Below are positions 1 through 9,945 of a stretch of DNA of 19,786 nucleotides, piece by piece (position 1 is the stretch's first letter; every line of letters begins with the position of its first letter). Made by a program: the position numbers and the translations under genes. Source of the DNA: Terfezia claveryi (lineage: Eukaryota; Ascomycota; Pezizomycetes; Pezizales; Pezizaceae); the NCBI GenBank assembly GCA_015179025.1, contig WHUX01000553.1, positions 1 through 19,786 of the forward strand, written 5' to 3'. A model generated the notes under the pieces. It was given only the letters and a program-made list of their open reading frames with translations. It had not been told where the DNA came from and ran no database searches.

Positions 1-180
1 AAACTAATATATCCCCCAACCTTGTCCCTTTAACAAAACTCCCTCCTCAACTACCAAACCAACACTAAAATAACTAAACATCCAAAGCCGACACCTCTAC
101 AAATATCTACCGACCTATCCATTCAGAATTTCCTCCGTTCGTGCGTCCGCAATCTCCACAATATCGAGCCCATCAGCGTC
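1..180. other. 3' flank of the DUF6532-like gene
   Basis: No independent gene is seen here. Reading the minus strand beyond the TAG at 181-183, the same frame stays open for about 21 more codons (including GLDIVEIADARTEEI) to the next TAG at 115-117. The TAG at 181 may therefore be a mutated Gln or Trp codon, and the original protein may have ended at 115. The rest is A/C-rich on the plus strand and carries nothing I can name. Confidence 0.4.
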
Positions 181-662
181 CTACAAGTCATCTTCTGCGT
201 CCTCATCCTCTTCATCCTCATCCTCTTCGTCCTCGCCATCCTCGTCTGAATCCTCTGCATTCAATTCCTCATCCAATTCGTCCTGCACGTCATCAAAGTT
301 ACTGTGCCCACTCTGCTCTCGGAGATCATCATCCTCAACATCACCATTAGCGAGGATGGTTGGCAATCCTGCGTTGATATTTTCAGGTATTGCCGATTCA
401 TCTGGTTCCGTCGGCGAACCTTCATCGAAATATCCGGAGGGGATTATGCTTCCTTTCTCCGCCTCTTGAAGATCCGCAGCCAGCTCCTCAGCGTACTGCG
501 CGAGTTCTCTAGGCCCCACTCCGTATGCCTCTGCTCGCTGCCATCACCACCTTACGTGCAGTTGACACATTTTTGCTATCTCCAGCCGAATGATTTTCAA
601 CAATGTTTGCTCCATTGTTGTTGTCAAAACGTTCCACTGATCTAGCATCCTGTTAAAATCAA

Positions 663-712
663 CTGTCATACTGTCAGTATCGCTCATCGGACATTGAAGA
701 TTCTTTGCTTAC
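663..712 (-). other. Probable 50-nt intron in the DUF6532-like gene
   Basis: The minus strand reads GTAAGC at the donor (712) and GACAG at the acceptor (663), with a CTGAC branch-like motif in between. Splicing joins a codon split after the first base and gives a continuous frame, EKAGVDFNRMLDQWNV, whereas unspliced reading hits a TGA. Length and motifs are typical of fungal introns. Confidence 0.6.
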
Positions 713-932
713 CACCGGCTTTTTCGTAGTTAAAAAAGTCTCCATCTTGGAACATCCCCGTCTCATATGTCTGCAGGGCGTGCTGCAGAGTAGCAAATAT
801 CAGGCACATAAAGGGGCCACTAATTCGGGCCATGAAGTCGGCATCTCTGTTTCCGAGTTTTTTTGCACCATCAAAATAGTTCATATGTATGAAGTCCACT
901 GCTTCACTTGCTCTGAACCGCTGACCCCACCC

Positions 933-994
933 CTGTCCATATTAACGTCCTTGTTAGTGTCCGGCCGTACTCGAATCATCTCTCATACACGTAC
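933..994 (-). other. Probable 62-nt intron in the DUF6532-like gene
   Basis: The minus strand has a GTACGT donor at 994, a CTAAC branch site at 957-953 and a GGACAG acceptor ending at 933. It separates the LYGFDQNC segment from the segment FRASEAVDFIHMNYFDG. The exact phase does not close cleanly, so a small indel near the donor is also likely. Confidence 0.5.
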
Positions 995-1758
995 CACGTT
1001 TCTCCCTTTGGCATGTAAACCTATCCTTATCCAATAACCAGCTTACATGTTTGCGAATATATTCTGGACTGCAATTTTGATCAAATCCATACAGCCTAGC
1101 AATATGACGTTTCGCTTCATAAACTAAATGCGACCTCGTCCTCGACTGGATGCTTCGAAGCTGTTATCAGACTGTCAGCATACGCCACAAGATATCCGAT
1201 ATACTACCCACATATGAATCAATTCTACTTGTCCGCTCTTCATCAACACCACACTCACCTCTGCTACTTTCCATGCCGCTACTAACATGGATTCCGTACC
1301 TTCAGCATCTGGCAATGGATTTTCGAAGAAAGTTACCCTCTCGATTCTCTTGGCTGCAATCATCACCACTGTCTTGGTAATTCCCTCAAATTGCATGAAA
1401 CTGCAATTTCTAGGTGCACTTTGCCTTGAACCTTTCATTCGTGGTTTTGGTGCCTAGATACCCTCTGTCATGGGGGCCCTATTGACTGATAGCACTCTTG
1501 CAACTATTAGGACGGCCGTAATTTGCTGCCGCAACGATATCTATTCCGCAACACAGAATATCAATTCTATAGCAGTAAAGTTCAATCCAACTACAGTCCC
1601 TCACGACGGATCTTATTTCGCAACACAAAATAAATCCTATGTCACTTGAACATAAGGTTAACTCAAGACTTAGAACTTTGTAGGCTTCGTGTACTCAAGG
1701 TGCTCTTGCTTTCGAATAGTCGTGGTGGTAGAATAAATTCAACTGGAACTACTTGCAC

Positions 1759-1766
1759 TATTTATA
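1759..1766 (-). promoter_or_regulatory. Candidate TATA box of LTR copy A
   Basis: On the minus strand this reads TATAAATA, in the same place as in copies B and C, about 293 bp from the presumed U5 end. This is where a retrotransposon promoter would start transcription. The assignment is by motif and position only. Confidence 0.45.
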
Positions 1767-2146
1767 TCCCGCAGTATTTATAGATATTCTTATAATAAAA
1801 ATATTTTATAAAACGCGGGCCTACCTGTCACCTTGGAATTTCTTCCTAAGTGTTATGCCATCCATACCTTTATTAATGCAGTTGCTATCTACACTCATTG
1901 TTACAGGTTACTAAGCCGAATGTAGAGAATATTCCCATGTCTGCATGTTATACGTACTTTGCTTATAGCTCGCTTATCCCATTAAAGAATTCTTATCCGA
2001 GACAACTAAATTCAATTTCAGATACGTTACCAATCCTCGATACTATCGAATTACTATCCGACAATATCCAAAGGTATCTAATTATGTTTCCGGCAATATT
2101 CACTTAATAGTGTCTAGTGTCTATTGAAAATAATTTTCAACTGCAC

Positions 2147-2264
2147 ATAACTCCATGAATAGAGAACCGTGGGTCACAAGTAGATTACCATTGGAAAGAT
2201 ATCAACGCATAGAAGATTATAGAATCTTAGTTTATCTCGATACCCAAATTATTCATGGAGTTAT
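2147..2264. repeat. 14-bp inverted repeat within LTR copy A
   Basis: ATAACTCCATGAAT at 2147-2160 is repeated as its exact reverse complement at 2251-2264, about 90 bp apart. The same pair can be found in copies B and C, so it belongs to the LTR family and could form a long hairpin in a transcript. Confidence 0.6.
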
Positions 2265-2483
2265 TACCAATAATAAGTAAACCTTCTCGTGGACCTATAT
2301 GACTATATTAAAAGTCTTATATCTCCATGAGTTTAACTCCGATCATAAAAAGGATTGTAGAAATAGAATCAGGACGAAGAGTAGGCCTAGATAGAACCTT
2401 GAAACATTAAATTCGGAGAACTTTATGTTTTGGCCCTACCTTTGGCCTCTATTCTGGGCGCACTCCCTTATAGTATCACCGGA

Positions 2484-2504
2484 CGCACTTTGGTCTAAAG
2501 TGCG
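2484..2504. repeat. Hairpin palindrome in LTR copy A
   Basis: The perfect 8-bp arms CGCACTTT and AAAGTGCG are separated by the 5-nt loop GGTCT. The identical palindrome occurs in copy B (7223-7243) and copy C (13136-13156), although the surrounding sequence has diverged. Confidence 0.7.
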
Positions 2505-3577
2505 CCCTCATGGCTTCATTTTTTTATTTATTTTTACCGAATTATTTTCCTGCAGTTCAGGGTAATAATTCAATATTCAGGGTAACGCCAAGACTTCAGA
2601 GTAACAGCTAATATAGCTAGCATATATATGCATATAGTCAGCATATTAATCTGAGTATAACTATTGAACCGTTAATCGGATTCTTATGAAACTTGAACCG
2701 TAGCTCCCTCAAGGGTTTATGGACGTTCCATAAGGGTCTTAACTATCTAGGATGATTATAAACCACTCCGAGGTTCATACCTGTTTCACATACTTAACTC
2801 TGTAGATAAGTATTAGAAACATTTGCACCACACTGCTAAGAGTGTACCTAGAGTTCATGTAGATTCTAGGGTCGTTCTATAAAGGCCAAGTACCTTTAGT
2901 AAGGTTGGATGTCATCCCATGACACCCTCATCATTCTCTGCTGCAAATGTTGTACTATCAACCTCTAGAGAAGTTGGTTCATTAAGGTGTCAAGGGTGAA
3001 TTTATACCACACTAGACTGTGACCATGCTGCGGCCGGAGGTGATGACGCTTGACTTTCCTGCTGAATAACGTTATAAGCGGATTTGAATTTTCACTAATA
3101 TATCTGTGCAGATAGGACATAGGTGCGCATACGTCTGGTGGTGCCCTTGTTACATTCATCTTTGCAGATACCTTTGATGGTCCTCCAATGGATCTTGAAC
3201 AACCATCGACGCTTCGTCGGAGTATCTACCAAACACCAGTACAATGTCAGCGTTGTCACCACTGTGTCACAATTCTCACCTCTGGAAAATTGATTCTAGC
3301 CTGGAAGGTTGGGGGAATCTACTCCCAATCCGTTAGATGTATAAATAGGTGCGTTCAACAAAAGACATTGACCCACCGGACTACTATCCCTAACAGAATT
3401 TTGCGAGCCTGCGTCGGACATTAACAGTCTGTCGGAAGACTCCAAAGGTTTATTCCCAGCACCGCGTCGCTTGGTTCTCCCTTCCTTTAGGTCAGTATTG
3501 TTAGCATCTCTCTTGAGAGGGTTTGCCCTCTCTTTCCCTTTGCTTTGGGTGCTTTTCTTGCCGTTGCGTGTCTTCAT

Positions 3578-3991
3578 GGTTTCGTATTGAGAGTTCCTCT
3601 AGTTGGTTGCGTCCATCATTGGAACGGACATGTGGGCCTCTTTAAGTGTTCATCACCCCTCCTAATGCTCACTGAGACGTTGAAGAGATAATGGGGGATT
3701 GTCATAATCCGAACTAGAAACATGTGATACACAAACTGGATTGACGAAATACAAGAAATTCCAATGACAACGTTCAACTGCTCAATACAAAAAATCCCAA
3801 AAAATACGACCATTACTGAATCTGAAACCAAGCAACAACAAAAGAGGAAAAAACCTGCGCAAAAAGCCCGGACCTCCTCCAAATATAAACGATAATAAAA
3901 CATTCAGCCCAATAAAACCTCAGAAACCTACCAACACTGAGAAAAAACACGTAAAAAGGTTTCACAACAAGCCGGAGTCCCACCCAAAACC

Positions 3992-4022
<31 letters not shown>

Positions 4023-4061
4023 CCTACCCACGCTGCATCGCAGACGCTAACTATCCACCAT
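3578..4061. other. Gap between two minus-strand genes
   Basis: Nothing coding is convincing here. On the minus strand this lies upstream of the DUF6532-like start and downstream of the stop of the unknown gene. Bases 3700-3990 are A/C-rich and poor in G on the plus strand and end in a long A run. The open frames through it are products of that composition. Confidence 0.5.
3992..4020. repeat. A29 homopolymer (poly dA:dT tract)
   Basis: A run of 29 A on the plus strand is preceded by A/C-rich sequence. It may be a nucleosome-excluding tract in the promoter region of the minus-strand gene starting at 3577, or the 3' tail of an old retroposed transcript. I see no target duplication to support the second reading. 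Confidence 0.8.
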
Positions 4062-4842
4062 CTAGTCCTCTAACTCCTCGGAGTCATCATCTGTGCCCTC
4101 AGCGTCCTCATACTCGTCATCTCGTCTTCAGCAATTGGGATGTCGCAAGTGGCGTCGTCAAACGGCCCCTCAATCTCCTCCACCTTCTTGCTTGGGTAGC
4201 GTCGTCGGATGGAGATTTTCGAGGGACATGTTGGTTGGTCGGTCTTAAGGCCTTGTATAAAGGACGAGATAGCTTAATGGACCCTTTTGGGGGACTTGGT
4301 GGAAAAGTTTTGGAAACGGCGAAACTGGTTCTTCTAGGATATCGCACCTTGGAGGTGCTCCTCGTTACTCTCCCAGTTCCAAGGGGGGCCCCTGCCAACC
4401 AGTGTTATGCCTGAGGGTCCAGCATGTGAAGAAGCCTTCGCCATAGGTCTGATGCTTGCGCTGGCCTTTTGCCCTTGTCAACCGATTGGTCCTTGGATAC
4501 AGCCTTTCCTTTGCCTTTGTCCACGGCTTTTGCTGGTCCTTTGTGTAGAGCCTTCGAGAATTTACAATTTGATTTTGTCAGTGCAAATGGACAGGCGGAG
4601 TGGTGATGAAGATGGATTATTAATTTTACTAACCTTTGCTCTTTTATTCTCTGGTTCCGTCGGACTCTCACTGCTACTTGCGATTCTGCCTAGGTCTTTT
4701 CGAACGCGTGACTTACGCTGGATCCTGGTTGTCCTGAGAATCTTCCTCAGGGGGTTCCAATTCACATTGAATATCTATGAGATATTTTCTCTATGTCATC
4801 GAAAAGCCAATGTACGTGCTCATTTTTGAGCAGTTTTTGGTA

Positions 4843-4890
4843 CTGTATATGATAAGGAAGTAGATCACAATAGGGAAGTGGATCACTTTC
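4843..4890 (+). repeat. Left terminal inverted repeat of the pogo element
   Basis: About 48 bp that match the reverse complement of 8478-8526 with scattered mismatches. The repeat holds two copies of a GGAAGTRGATCAC-like subrepeat about 20 bp apart, which could be transposase binding sites as in other pogo-type ends. Confidence 0.75.
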
Positions 4891-6499
4891 AGCTAAATAC
4901 ATGGAAGTAGAAAAACAATAAAAAAATTCACTTCCAGCGTGGCCTCAATACTTGTAGCTTCTGACTGGGCTTTGGTGATATCTCAAGGAGTCTAGGAGCA
5001 GGTGTAGGGGTGAGTAGCAGAGTGCTAGGAGTGCTTTGGCCATGAATAGTCCCTGTGGTCCGCACATAAATGGTGCTGCCTTCAGAGCTACTATGGACAC
5101 TCTCAAATTCGCTGTCACTATCCCGAAAACTTGGACCTGATTCAGATGCTGAGGAAGATGAGCTGACCGATATGTGGGTAGCTGTAGAAGAACACTGGGA
5201 CCTAGCTAGGTGAGTAAATAAGATATATTTCATATAACATTTTCTTGGTGTCTTTGGTGTTGCTTGCTGTACCTGCTACACCAAATGTAGCTGCAATAAC
5301 TCCGCACTGGTGATAGCTTTTGAGGTGGTAAGCCTTGTTCGCTTTCTTGCCTACTTTGCTTCCTCCACTTTGGCAGCTAATACTGCTTCAAGCTGTTTTG
5401 CTCGATCCTCTCCTAGAAATACTTTTGTTAAACTACCTATAGCTGCATTTACCATTTTATCGACCAAAGCTTGTAGAATAGAGTCATCCACATTTTTGAG
5501 GTACACTTGTACTTGCTGGTAAAGATGGCAAACTGCTCGAGCATTGGCTGGAGTAGTTGGAATGGTCGAATTACTAGTAAAATTAATTGATCGTTTAGGA
5601 TCAGCTGCTGCAGTACCAGTAGTATATTGACCTAGAATCCTCTGTAGATTGAATGGATAAATGCCAGTGGTCTCAAATGTAGATTTAATATTTTTGGATG
5701 TATATGCAGCCTTGCGAGCTTCTCGGAAGTGTCTAATAGATTTTAATAAATTGCCAAATAGGGAAGAAAAAGATAACTTACAGAAGAAAATTTTTCTTAG
5801 TAATTGCTTTCCTACTTAGACGTAGATGATCCTCCACTCGATACCTATAATACTTTTGTAATAGTCCAAATAATCCAACATCTAGTGGTTGCAGAATATA
5901 TGTTGTATGTGGAGGCAGACAAAATAGCTCAATATGATTCTGACTACAAAATCGTAGAAAATCTATACTAAAATATGAGTTATGACCATCCACAACTAAT
6001 AATCAGTTCTCCCTAGAATTCTTCATTCTTATAGATTATTAGTATCTGTACTTATTTTAAATTATATATAGATTATACTGCTTGCATGTAAGAGGCTTAA
6101 ATAGTAGTCATAAATATTCTAGTCCCAGAACTTGATTGGTCGATCCTTTAGGTGAAACAGAGAAGACAGTATCTTTATCTTCCTTACTGAAGTAGTTATG
6201 CCATTTGTTACGGGGGCCCTATTACCTGATAGCGCTCTTGCAACTATTAGGATGGCCGTAATTTCCTGCTGCAATGATATCTATTCTACAACACAGAATA
6301 TCAATCCTATAGTAGTAAAGTTTAGTCCAATAGTAGTTCTTCACGACAGATCTTATTTCGCAATGCAAAATAAATCCTATGTCGCTTAAACGTAAAGTTA
6401 AATCAAGACTTAGAACTTTGTAGGCTTCGTGTACTCAAGGTGCTCTTGCTTTCGAATACTCGCTGGTAGTAGAATAAATTCAACTGGAACTACTTGCAC

Positions 6500-6507
6500 T
6501 ATTTATA
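6500..6507 (-). promoter_or_regulatory. Candidate TATA box of LTR copy B
   Basis: TATAAATA on the minus strand, at the equivalent position to those in copies A and C, about 295 bp from the 6206 end. Motif and position only. Confidence 0.45.
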
Positions 6508-7222
6508 TCCCGCGGTGTTCATAGATATTCTTATGATAAAAATATTTTATAAAATGCAGGCCTACCTGTCACCTTGGAATTTCTTCCTAAGTGTTATGAC
6601 ATCCACCACTTTGTTATGCAGTTGCTATCTGCACTCGTTGTCATAGGTTACTAACCCGAATGTAGAGAATATCCCTATGTCTGCATGTATATATACTTCG
6701 CTTATAGCTCACTTATCCCATTAAAGAATTCTTATCTGAGACAACTAAATTCAATTTCAAATACGTTACCAATTCTCGATACTATCGAATAACCATCTGA
6801 CAATATCCGAAGGCATCTAATTATGTTTCCGGCAATATTTACTTAATAGTGTCTAGTGTCCATTAAAAATAATTTTCAACTGTACATAACTCTATGAATA
6901 GAGAACCGTGGGTCACAAGTAGATTATTATTGGAAAGGTATCAATGCATAGAAGATTATAGAATCTTAGTTTATCTCGATACCCAAATTATTCATGGAGT
7001 TATTACCAATAATAAGTAAACCTCCTCGTGGACCGATATGACCATATTAAAAGTCTTATATCTCCATGAGTTTAACTCCGATCATAAAAAGGATTGCAGA
7101 AATGGAATCAGGACGAAGGGTAGGCCTAGATAGAACCTTGAAACATAAAATTCGGAGAACTTTATGTTTTGGCCCTACCTTTAGCCTTTGTCCTGGGCGC
7201 ACTCCCTTATTGTGTCACCGGA

Positions 7223-7243
7223 CGCACTTTGGTCTAAAGTGCG
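7223..7243. repeat. Hairpin palindrome in LTR copy B
   Basis: Identical to the palindrome of copy A: CGCACTTT, loop GGTCT, AAAGTGCG. A second GGGCGCACT lies about 25 bp upstream, so alternative pairings are possible. Confidence 0.7.
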
Positions 7244-8477
7244 CCCTCATGGCTTCATTTTTTTTATTTATTTTTACCGAATTATTTTCCTGCAGTTCAG
7301 GGTAATAATTCAATATTCAGGGTAACGCCAAGACTTCAGGGTAACAGCTAATATATAGCTAGCATATATATGCACATAGTCAGCATATTAATCTAAGTAT
7401 AACTATTGAACCGTTAATTGGATTCTTATGAAACTTGAAATGTAGCTCCCTTAAGGGTCTATGGACGTTCCATAAGTGTCTTAACCATCTAGGAAGATTA
7501 TAAACTACTCTGAGGTTCATACCCGTTTCATATACTTAACTCTTATAGATAAGTATTAGAAACGTTTGTACCACACTGCTAAGAGTGTACCTAGAGTTCA
7601 TGTAGATTCTAGGGTCGTTCTATAAGGGTCTAAGTACCCTTGGTAGGGCTGGATGTCACCCATGACACCATTGAGCTAACTGTGCTTTCCCTTTATATAT
7701 AATCATTGGTGGTAGAAATGTTCTATCAGCTGCAATTGTCTCAATTGCAGTAATTAATTCCTAGTTACTGTCTTTCATCAAAGGTGGACTCTTTCTGCCT
7801 TGTACATATATAACTTTCACTCAAGCTGACTTCCCCATTTGCAACCTCTTTTCATCCATATTGTATAGGTTGTATAGCTAGATCTTATTCTACTTAATTA
7901 TTGGCCCCAAACATTGAAAGACTACTTGAGTATTTTGGATCAGAGGAGACAATTTGTTGCTTGTAAACTTGAGTACTGAATTTAGATGCAAGATATGGGT
8001 AGTGATTAAGAAACCGGCTTATCCAATGCTCTCCTAACTTTACTGTTCTATTTCTAGCCCTTCTCACTCCCATAAATCCTCAAAGCAGTCTCCCGCACAC
8101 TATCTACTGTCATCGGAAAACCACGACAATCCATATCTTCAATTTGCTTAACCATAGAGCGCTCTTCTGCCTCTTCCAATATTTGTTCTAGCTCATGGGC
8201 CTTTCGTCTTACCTTACAGTCTTTTAACCAGCCTTACAATATGGTATAGGGTAATCCTTGGCTCTCTGCAGCTTGGCAGATGCTAGGATACTTTCCTGTA
8301 TTGTATCCCTGAATGCCTTAGCAATGGACCCTTCCTTCTCTGATTCTTTAACTTGACATGGTTTAACTCGCTCCATCATAGCTATTGTTGTCCTTGTAGT
8401 TGATTGCAAGTTGATTGCCAGGTTTCTTATTGTACAGTGGGGCTACAATGCAGGCAATACTGAAAAAGCAATGTGAA

Positions 8478-8526
8478 ACATAGTGATCTGGATCCCTATC
8501 GTGATCCACTTTCCTGTTGTATATAG
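8478..8526 (-). repeat. Right terminal inverted repeat of the pogo element
   Basis: Partner of the repeat at 4843-4890. On the minus strand, from the outer end, it carries GGAAAGTGGATCACGATAGG and then a second, weaker GATCAC copy. The TA at 8527-8528 marks the target site. Confidence 0.75.
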
Positions 8527-9489
8527 TACATGTGATCACTATTCGCCCTGATTCGTGAACCCTAGAATGCATCAACTTGCCTATTCAAGGGCTTCCAGTC
8601 AGCGGCTGCGTTATGTAAAGCTTGTAACGTGTGATCATCTATAGTCATGACCTTTGACTGCTGCATTTCAACTAAAAGCCAAAAATGAACCACCAGGATA
8701 TGGATAGGGATTCCTAGTGTCTAGTCTGGACAAATCATATGCATTATCGCACTGTTTGGTTGTCCTCCGCCTTGAGGAGGAGCACCAACAGGGCGATAAG
8801 CGGTCGCAGGTGCCCATAGTCCCCCAAGCCGTTTGGACAACCGTGCTAAAAGATCTGCATTTGCTTGGGAACCACTTGTTTTCTGACCCAGCGCACCCTT
8901 TTTGGTTTTGTTCGGAGATAACAACACGATGCTCTGTTTCGGACTGCCAAGGTCCGGTGGCTTATCAGAAAGAGCTGGGGGGGGTCCCTGGGATATTGGG
9001 CGGCATGAGCCGCCTCTGCACTGCTAATTGCTTGATCACGAGCTGTTTCCCCACTACGAACCTTTTTGGCTATATCCTGACATAACATATTCACGGCATG
9101 AATGATTTCCTTATCTGTGCAATAGTTTATCTTCCCTCTAGGAGCCATTGTCGGCAAGCCGGCAGCATGCCAGTGCAAAGTCGACCAGCGGTCGGTACCT
9201 GCCCTTTGAGGTCCGAATATTCCTGTCTCCCTCATGAGTTGTGCGACGTCTCTTCTCCAAAGCCCATACAGACTTGCAGGGATATCTGTGTCAAAAAACC
9301 CTGCAACGCCCGCATATCCTCGATTCGTGAGAGTGATTGGATCATCGCCGGAGTGTTCATCTGCGGATGCATTTCCTTTCGCGGGGTTTTTTTTTGGTGG
9401 CATCGATGATCGTCTACATCCAGTTAGTGGTGATCCTAGTCTAGTCGCTCAGTGTCCGTACCAGAGAAACACAATCTAAAGAAATTTCG

Positions 9490-9675
9490 TTCCTGTATCT
9501 AGTTAGCGAAAATCCAGCTAAGTTGTCCTAACATGGCAATTACCACGTTTAGGGTGAATATTATTCCGTGGTTAGAAAAAATCAACAAATGGCCTCTTAC
9601 AATCCAAAGATGATATACAGAGTCAAACCCTGAATGAATGAATATTTGATTCCTGTATCTAGTCAGCAAAAATCC
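9490..9675 (+). repeat. 26-bp direct repeat 160 bp apart
   Basis: TTCCTGTATCTAGTTAGCGA and the next six bases at 9490-9515 recur at 9650-9675 with two C/T or G/A type differences. The sequence between them is not coding as far as I can see. Confidence 0.65.
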
Positions 9676-9945
9676 CAGTATGGACTCTCGGGGTCTGTAC
9701 AAGGTGTTATTCTATACGAAATTGTGGGAGGAAGGTATTGTGAGGTTTCGGCTCAGAGACATAGATACACTTTAATATAGGTGGTTAGTTTGGCATAAAG
9801 AATTCTTTTTCGGATGAAGACATGGCAGGCCTGAAGCAAACAATCAAAGAAATGTATGCATATCCTATAAATGTAACAAAGCGCGTTGTCAATAACGCTA
9901 CAAACCGAGCTTCTTTGTGACGTGAATATCCTTTGATAAGAGCTT

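Larger units (their letters stand above)
1466..2924 (-). mobile_element. Solo LTR, copy A (1459 bp), target duplication CCCTC
   Basis: The element begins TGTCATGGGG and ends CCCATGACA. It is flanked by a perfect 5-bp direct repeat, CCCTC, at 1461-1465 and 2925-2929. TG...CA ends with a 5-bp duplication are the signature of LTR retrotransposon integration. No internal retrotransposon region or second LTR adjoins it, so it is a solo LTR left by recombination. It is the reverse complement of copy C and parallel to copy B, roughly 90% alike by eye. The minus orientation is inferred from a TATAAATA box lying about 290 bp from the 1466 end. It interrupts the DUF6532-like gene in the sense direction. 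No protein-coding capacity is seen. Confidence 0.9.
181..3577 (-). pseudogene. DUF6532-like fungal gene, broken by a solo LTR and stop codons
   Basis: The function of DUF6532 proteins is unknown. The start is an ATG at 3577 with a Lys-rich, disordered N-terminus (MKTRNGKKSTQSKGKERA). Further down, after the LTR, come domain-like segments: RVTFFENPLPDAEGTESM (about 1370-1300), HLVYEAKRHIARLYGFDQNC (about 1130-1070), DFIHMNYFDGAKKLGNRD (about 899-845) and an alpha-helical stretch. The end is a run of Asp/Glu (about 290-181). Removing 1466-2924 plus one CCCTC copy keeps the frame open across the junction (AENDEGI, a TAG, then APKPRMKGS). Two short introns are likely (933-994 and 663-712). Damage includes adjacent TGA TAA at 1169-1164, which fits CGA CAA changed by C-to-T, a TGA near 558, and upstream stops around 2985-3075. 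The family call rests on remembered domain pattern and is moderately sure; the pseudogene call is firmer. Confidence 0.7.
6206..7667 (-). mobile_element. Solo LTR, copy B (1462 bp), target duplication CCATT
   Basis: The element begins TGTTACGGGG and ends CCCATGACA. The perfect duplication CCATT is at 6201-6205 and 7668-7672. It is collinear with copy A and is the reverse complement of copy C. It sits inside the coding region of the pogo transposase, in the sense direction, so it arrived after the pogo element. The first terminal base pairs differ from the other copies by point changes (TGTTAC for TGTCAC). No internal retrotransposon sequence is attached. Confidence 0.9.
4928..8409 (-). pseudogene. 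Fot1/pogo-like transposase (DDE_1 type), broken
   Basis: This would be a DDE-type DNA transposase acting on the flanking inverted repeats. In order on the minus strand: an N-terminal DNA-binding region (GSIAKAFRDTIQESILASAK, about 8320-8260, then RRKAHELEQILEEAEERS); a CENP-B-like part (GEHWISRFLNHYPYLASKFS, about 8030); NLYNMDEKRLQMG with the first catalytic Asp (about 7860); FLPPMIIYKGKAQLAQW reaching 7668; then, after LTR copy B, HNYFSKEDKDTVFSVSPKGS (6203-6144); VVDGHNSYFSIDFLRFC with the second Asp (about 5995); and FCLPPHTTYILQPLDVG (about 5920). An FETTGIYPFN motif (about 5675) and a Ser-rich C-terminus follow. Removing the LTR and one CCATT restores AQWHNYFS. At least three frameshifts and several stops make it inactive. 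Confidence 0.9.
4843..8526 (-). mobile_element. Fot1/pogo-like (Tc1/mariner) DNA transposon carrying a nested LTR
   Basis: Imperfect terminal inverted repeats of about 48 bp lie directly inside TA dinucleotides at 4841-4842 and 8527-8528. TA is the target duplication of Tc1/mariner elements. The left end reads CTGTATATGATAAGGAAGT; the right end on the opposite strand reads CTATATACAACAGGAAAGT. Both ends then carry GATCAC and ATAGGGA in the same order. Without LTR copy B and its duplication the element would be about 2.2 kb, a usual size for fungal pogo elements. It encodes one transposase on the minus strand and lies in the unidentified gene 4062-9403. Confidence 0.85.
4062..9403 (-). pseudogene. 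Unidentified fungal gene split by a pogo element
   Basis: I do not recognise the family. The ATG at 9403 begins MPPKKNPAKGNASADEHSGD, followed by a folded-looking stretch with Trp and His (LYGLWRRDVAQLMRETGIFG). The frame shifts at a run of eight C (minus strand; 8977-8984). With one more C it would stay open to the pogo insertion, apart from TAG codons near 8718 and 8572. Joining 8528 to 4841 at the TA continues the same frame: ANSDHMYQKLLKNEHVHWL. Beyond it come a disordered, Lys/Gly-rich part (AVDKGKGKAVSKDQS, about 4520-4480), more frameshifts and stops (for example near 4350 and 4280), and an acidic tail ending DDDSEELED at a TAG (4062-4064). A basic start plus acidic tail is also seen in the DUF6532-like neighbour. 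An intron with a GTTAGT donor near 4640 is possible. Function is unknown. Confidence 0.65.

Noticed and set aside
141..645. Open frames on the plus strand (His/Pro-rich at 141-350 and another at 304-645)
   Set aside because: They are antisense shadows of the acidic tail and helical part of the minus-strand DUF6532-like gene.
3616..4031. Membrane-protein-like minus-strand open frames
   Set aside because: They come from the A29 run and A/C-rich plus strand, which translate in reverse to Phe, Val and Leu. There is no domain or codon pattern.
1466..7667. Copies A and B as the two LTRs of one full retrotransposon
   Set aside because: They are parallel, but the 3.3 kb between them holds unrelated gene sequence and half of a pogo element. 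Each has its own, different duplication.
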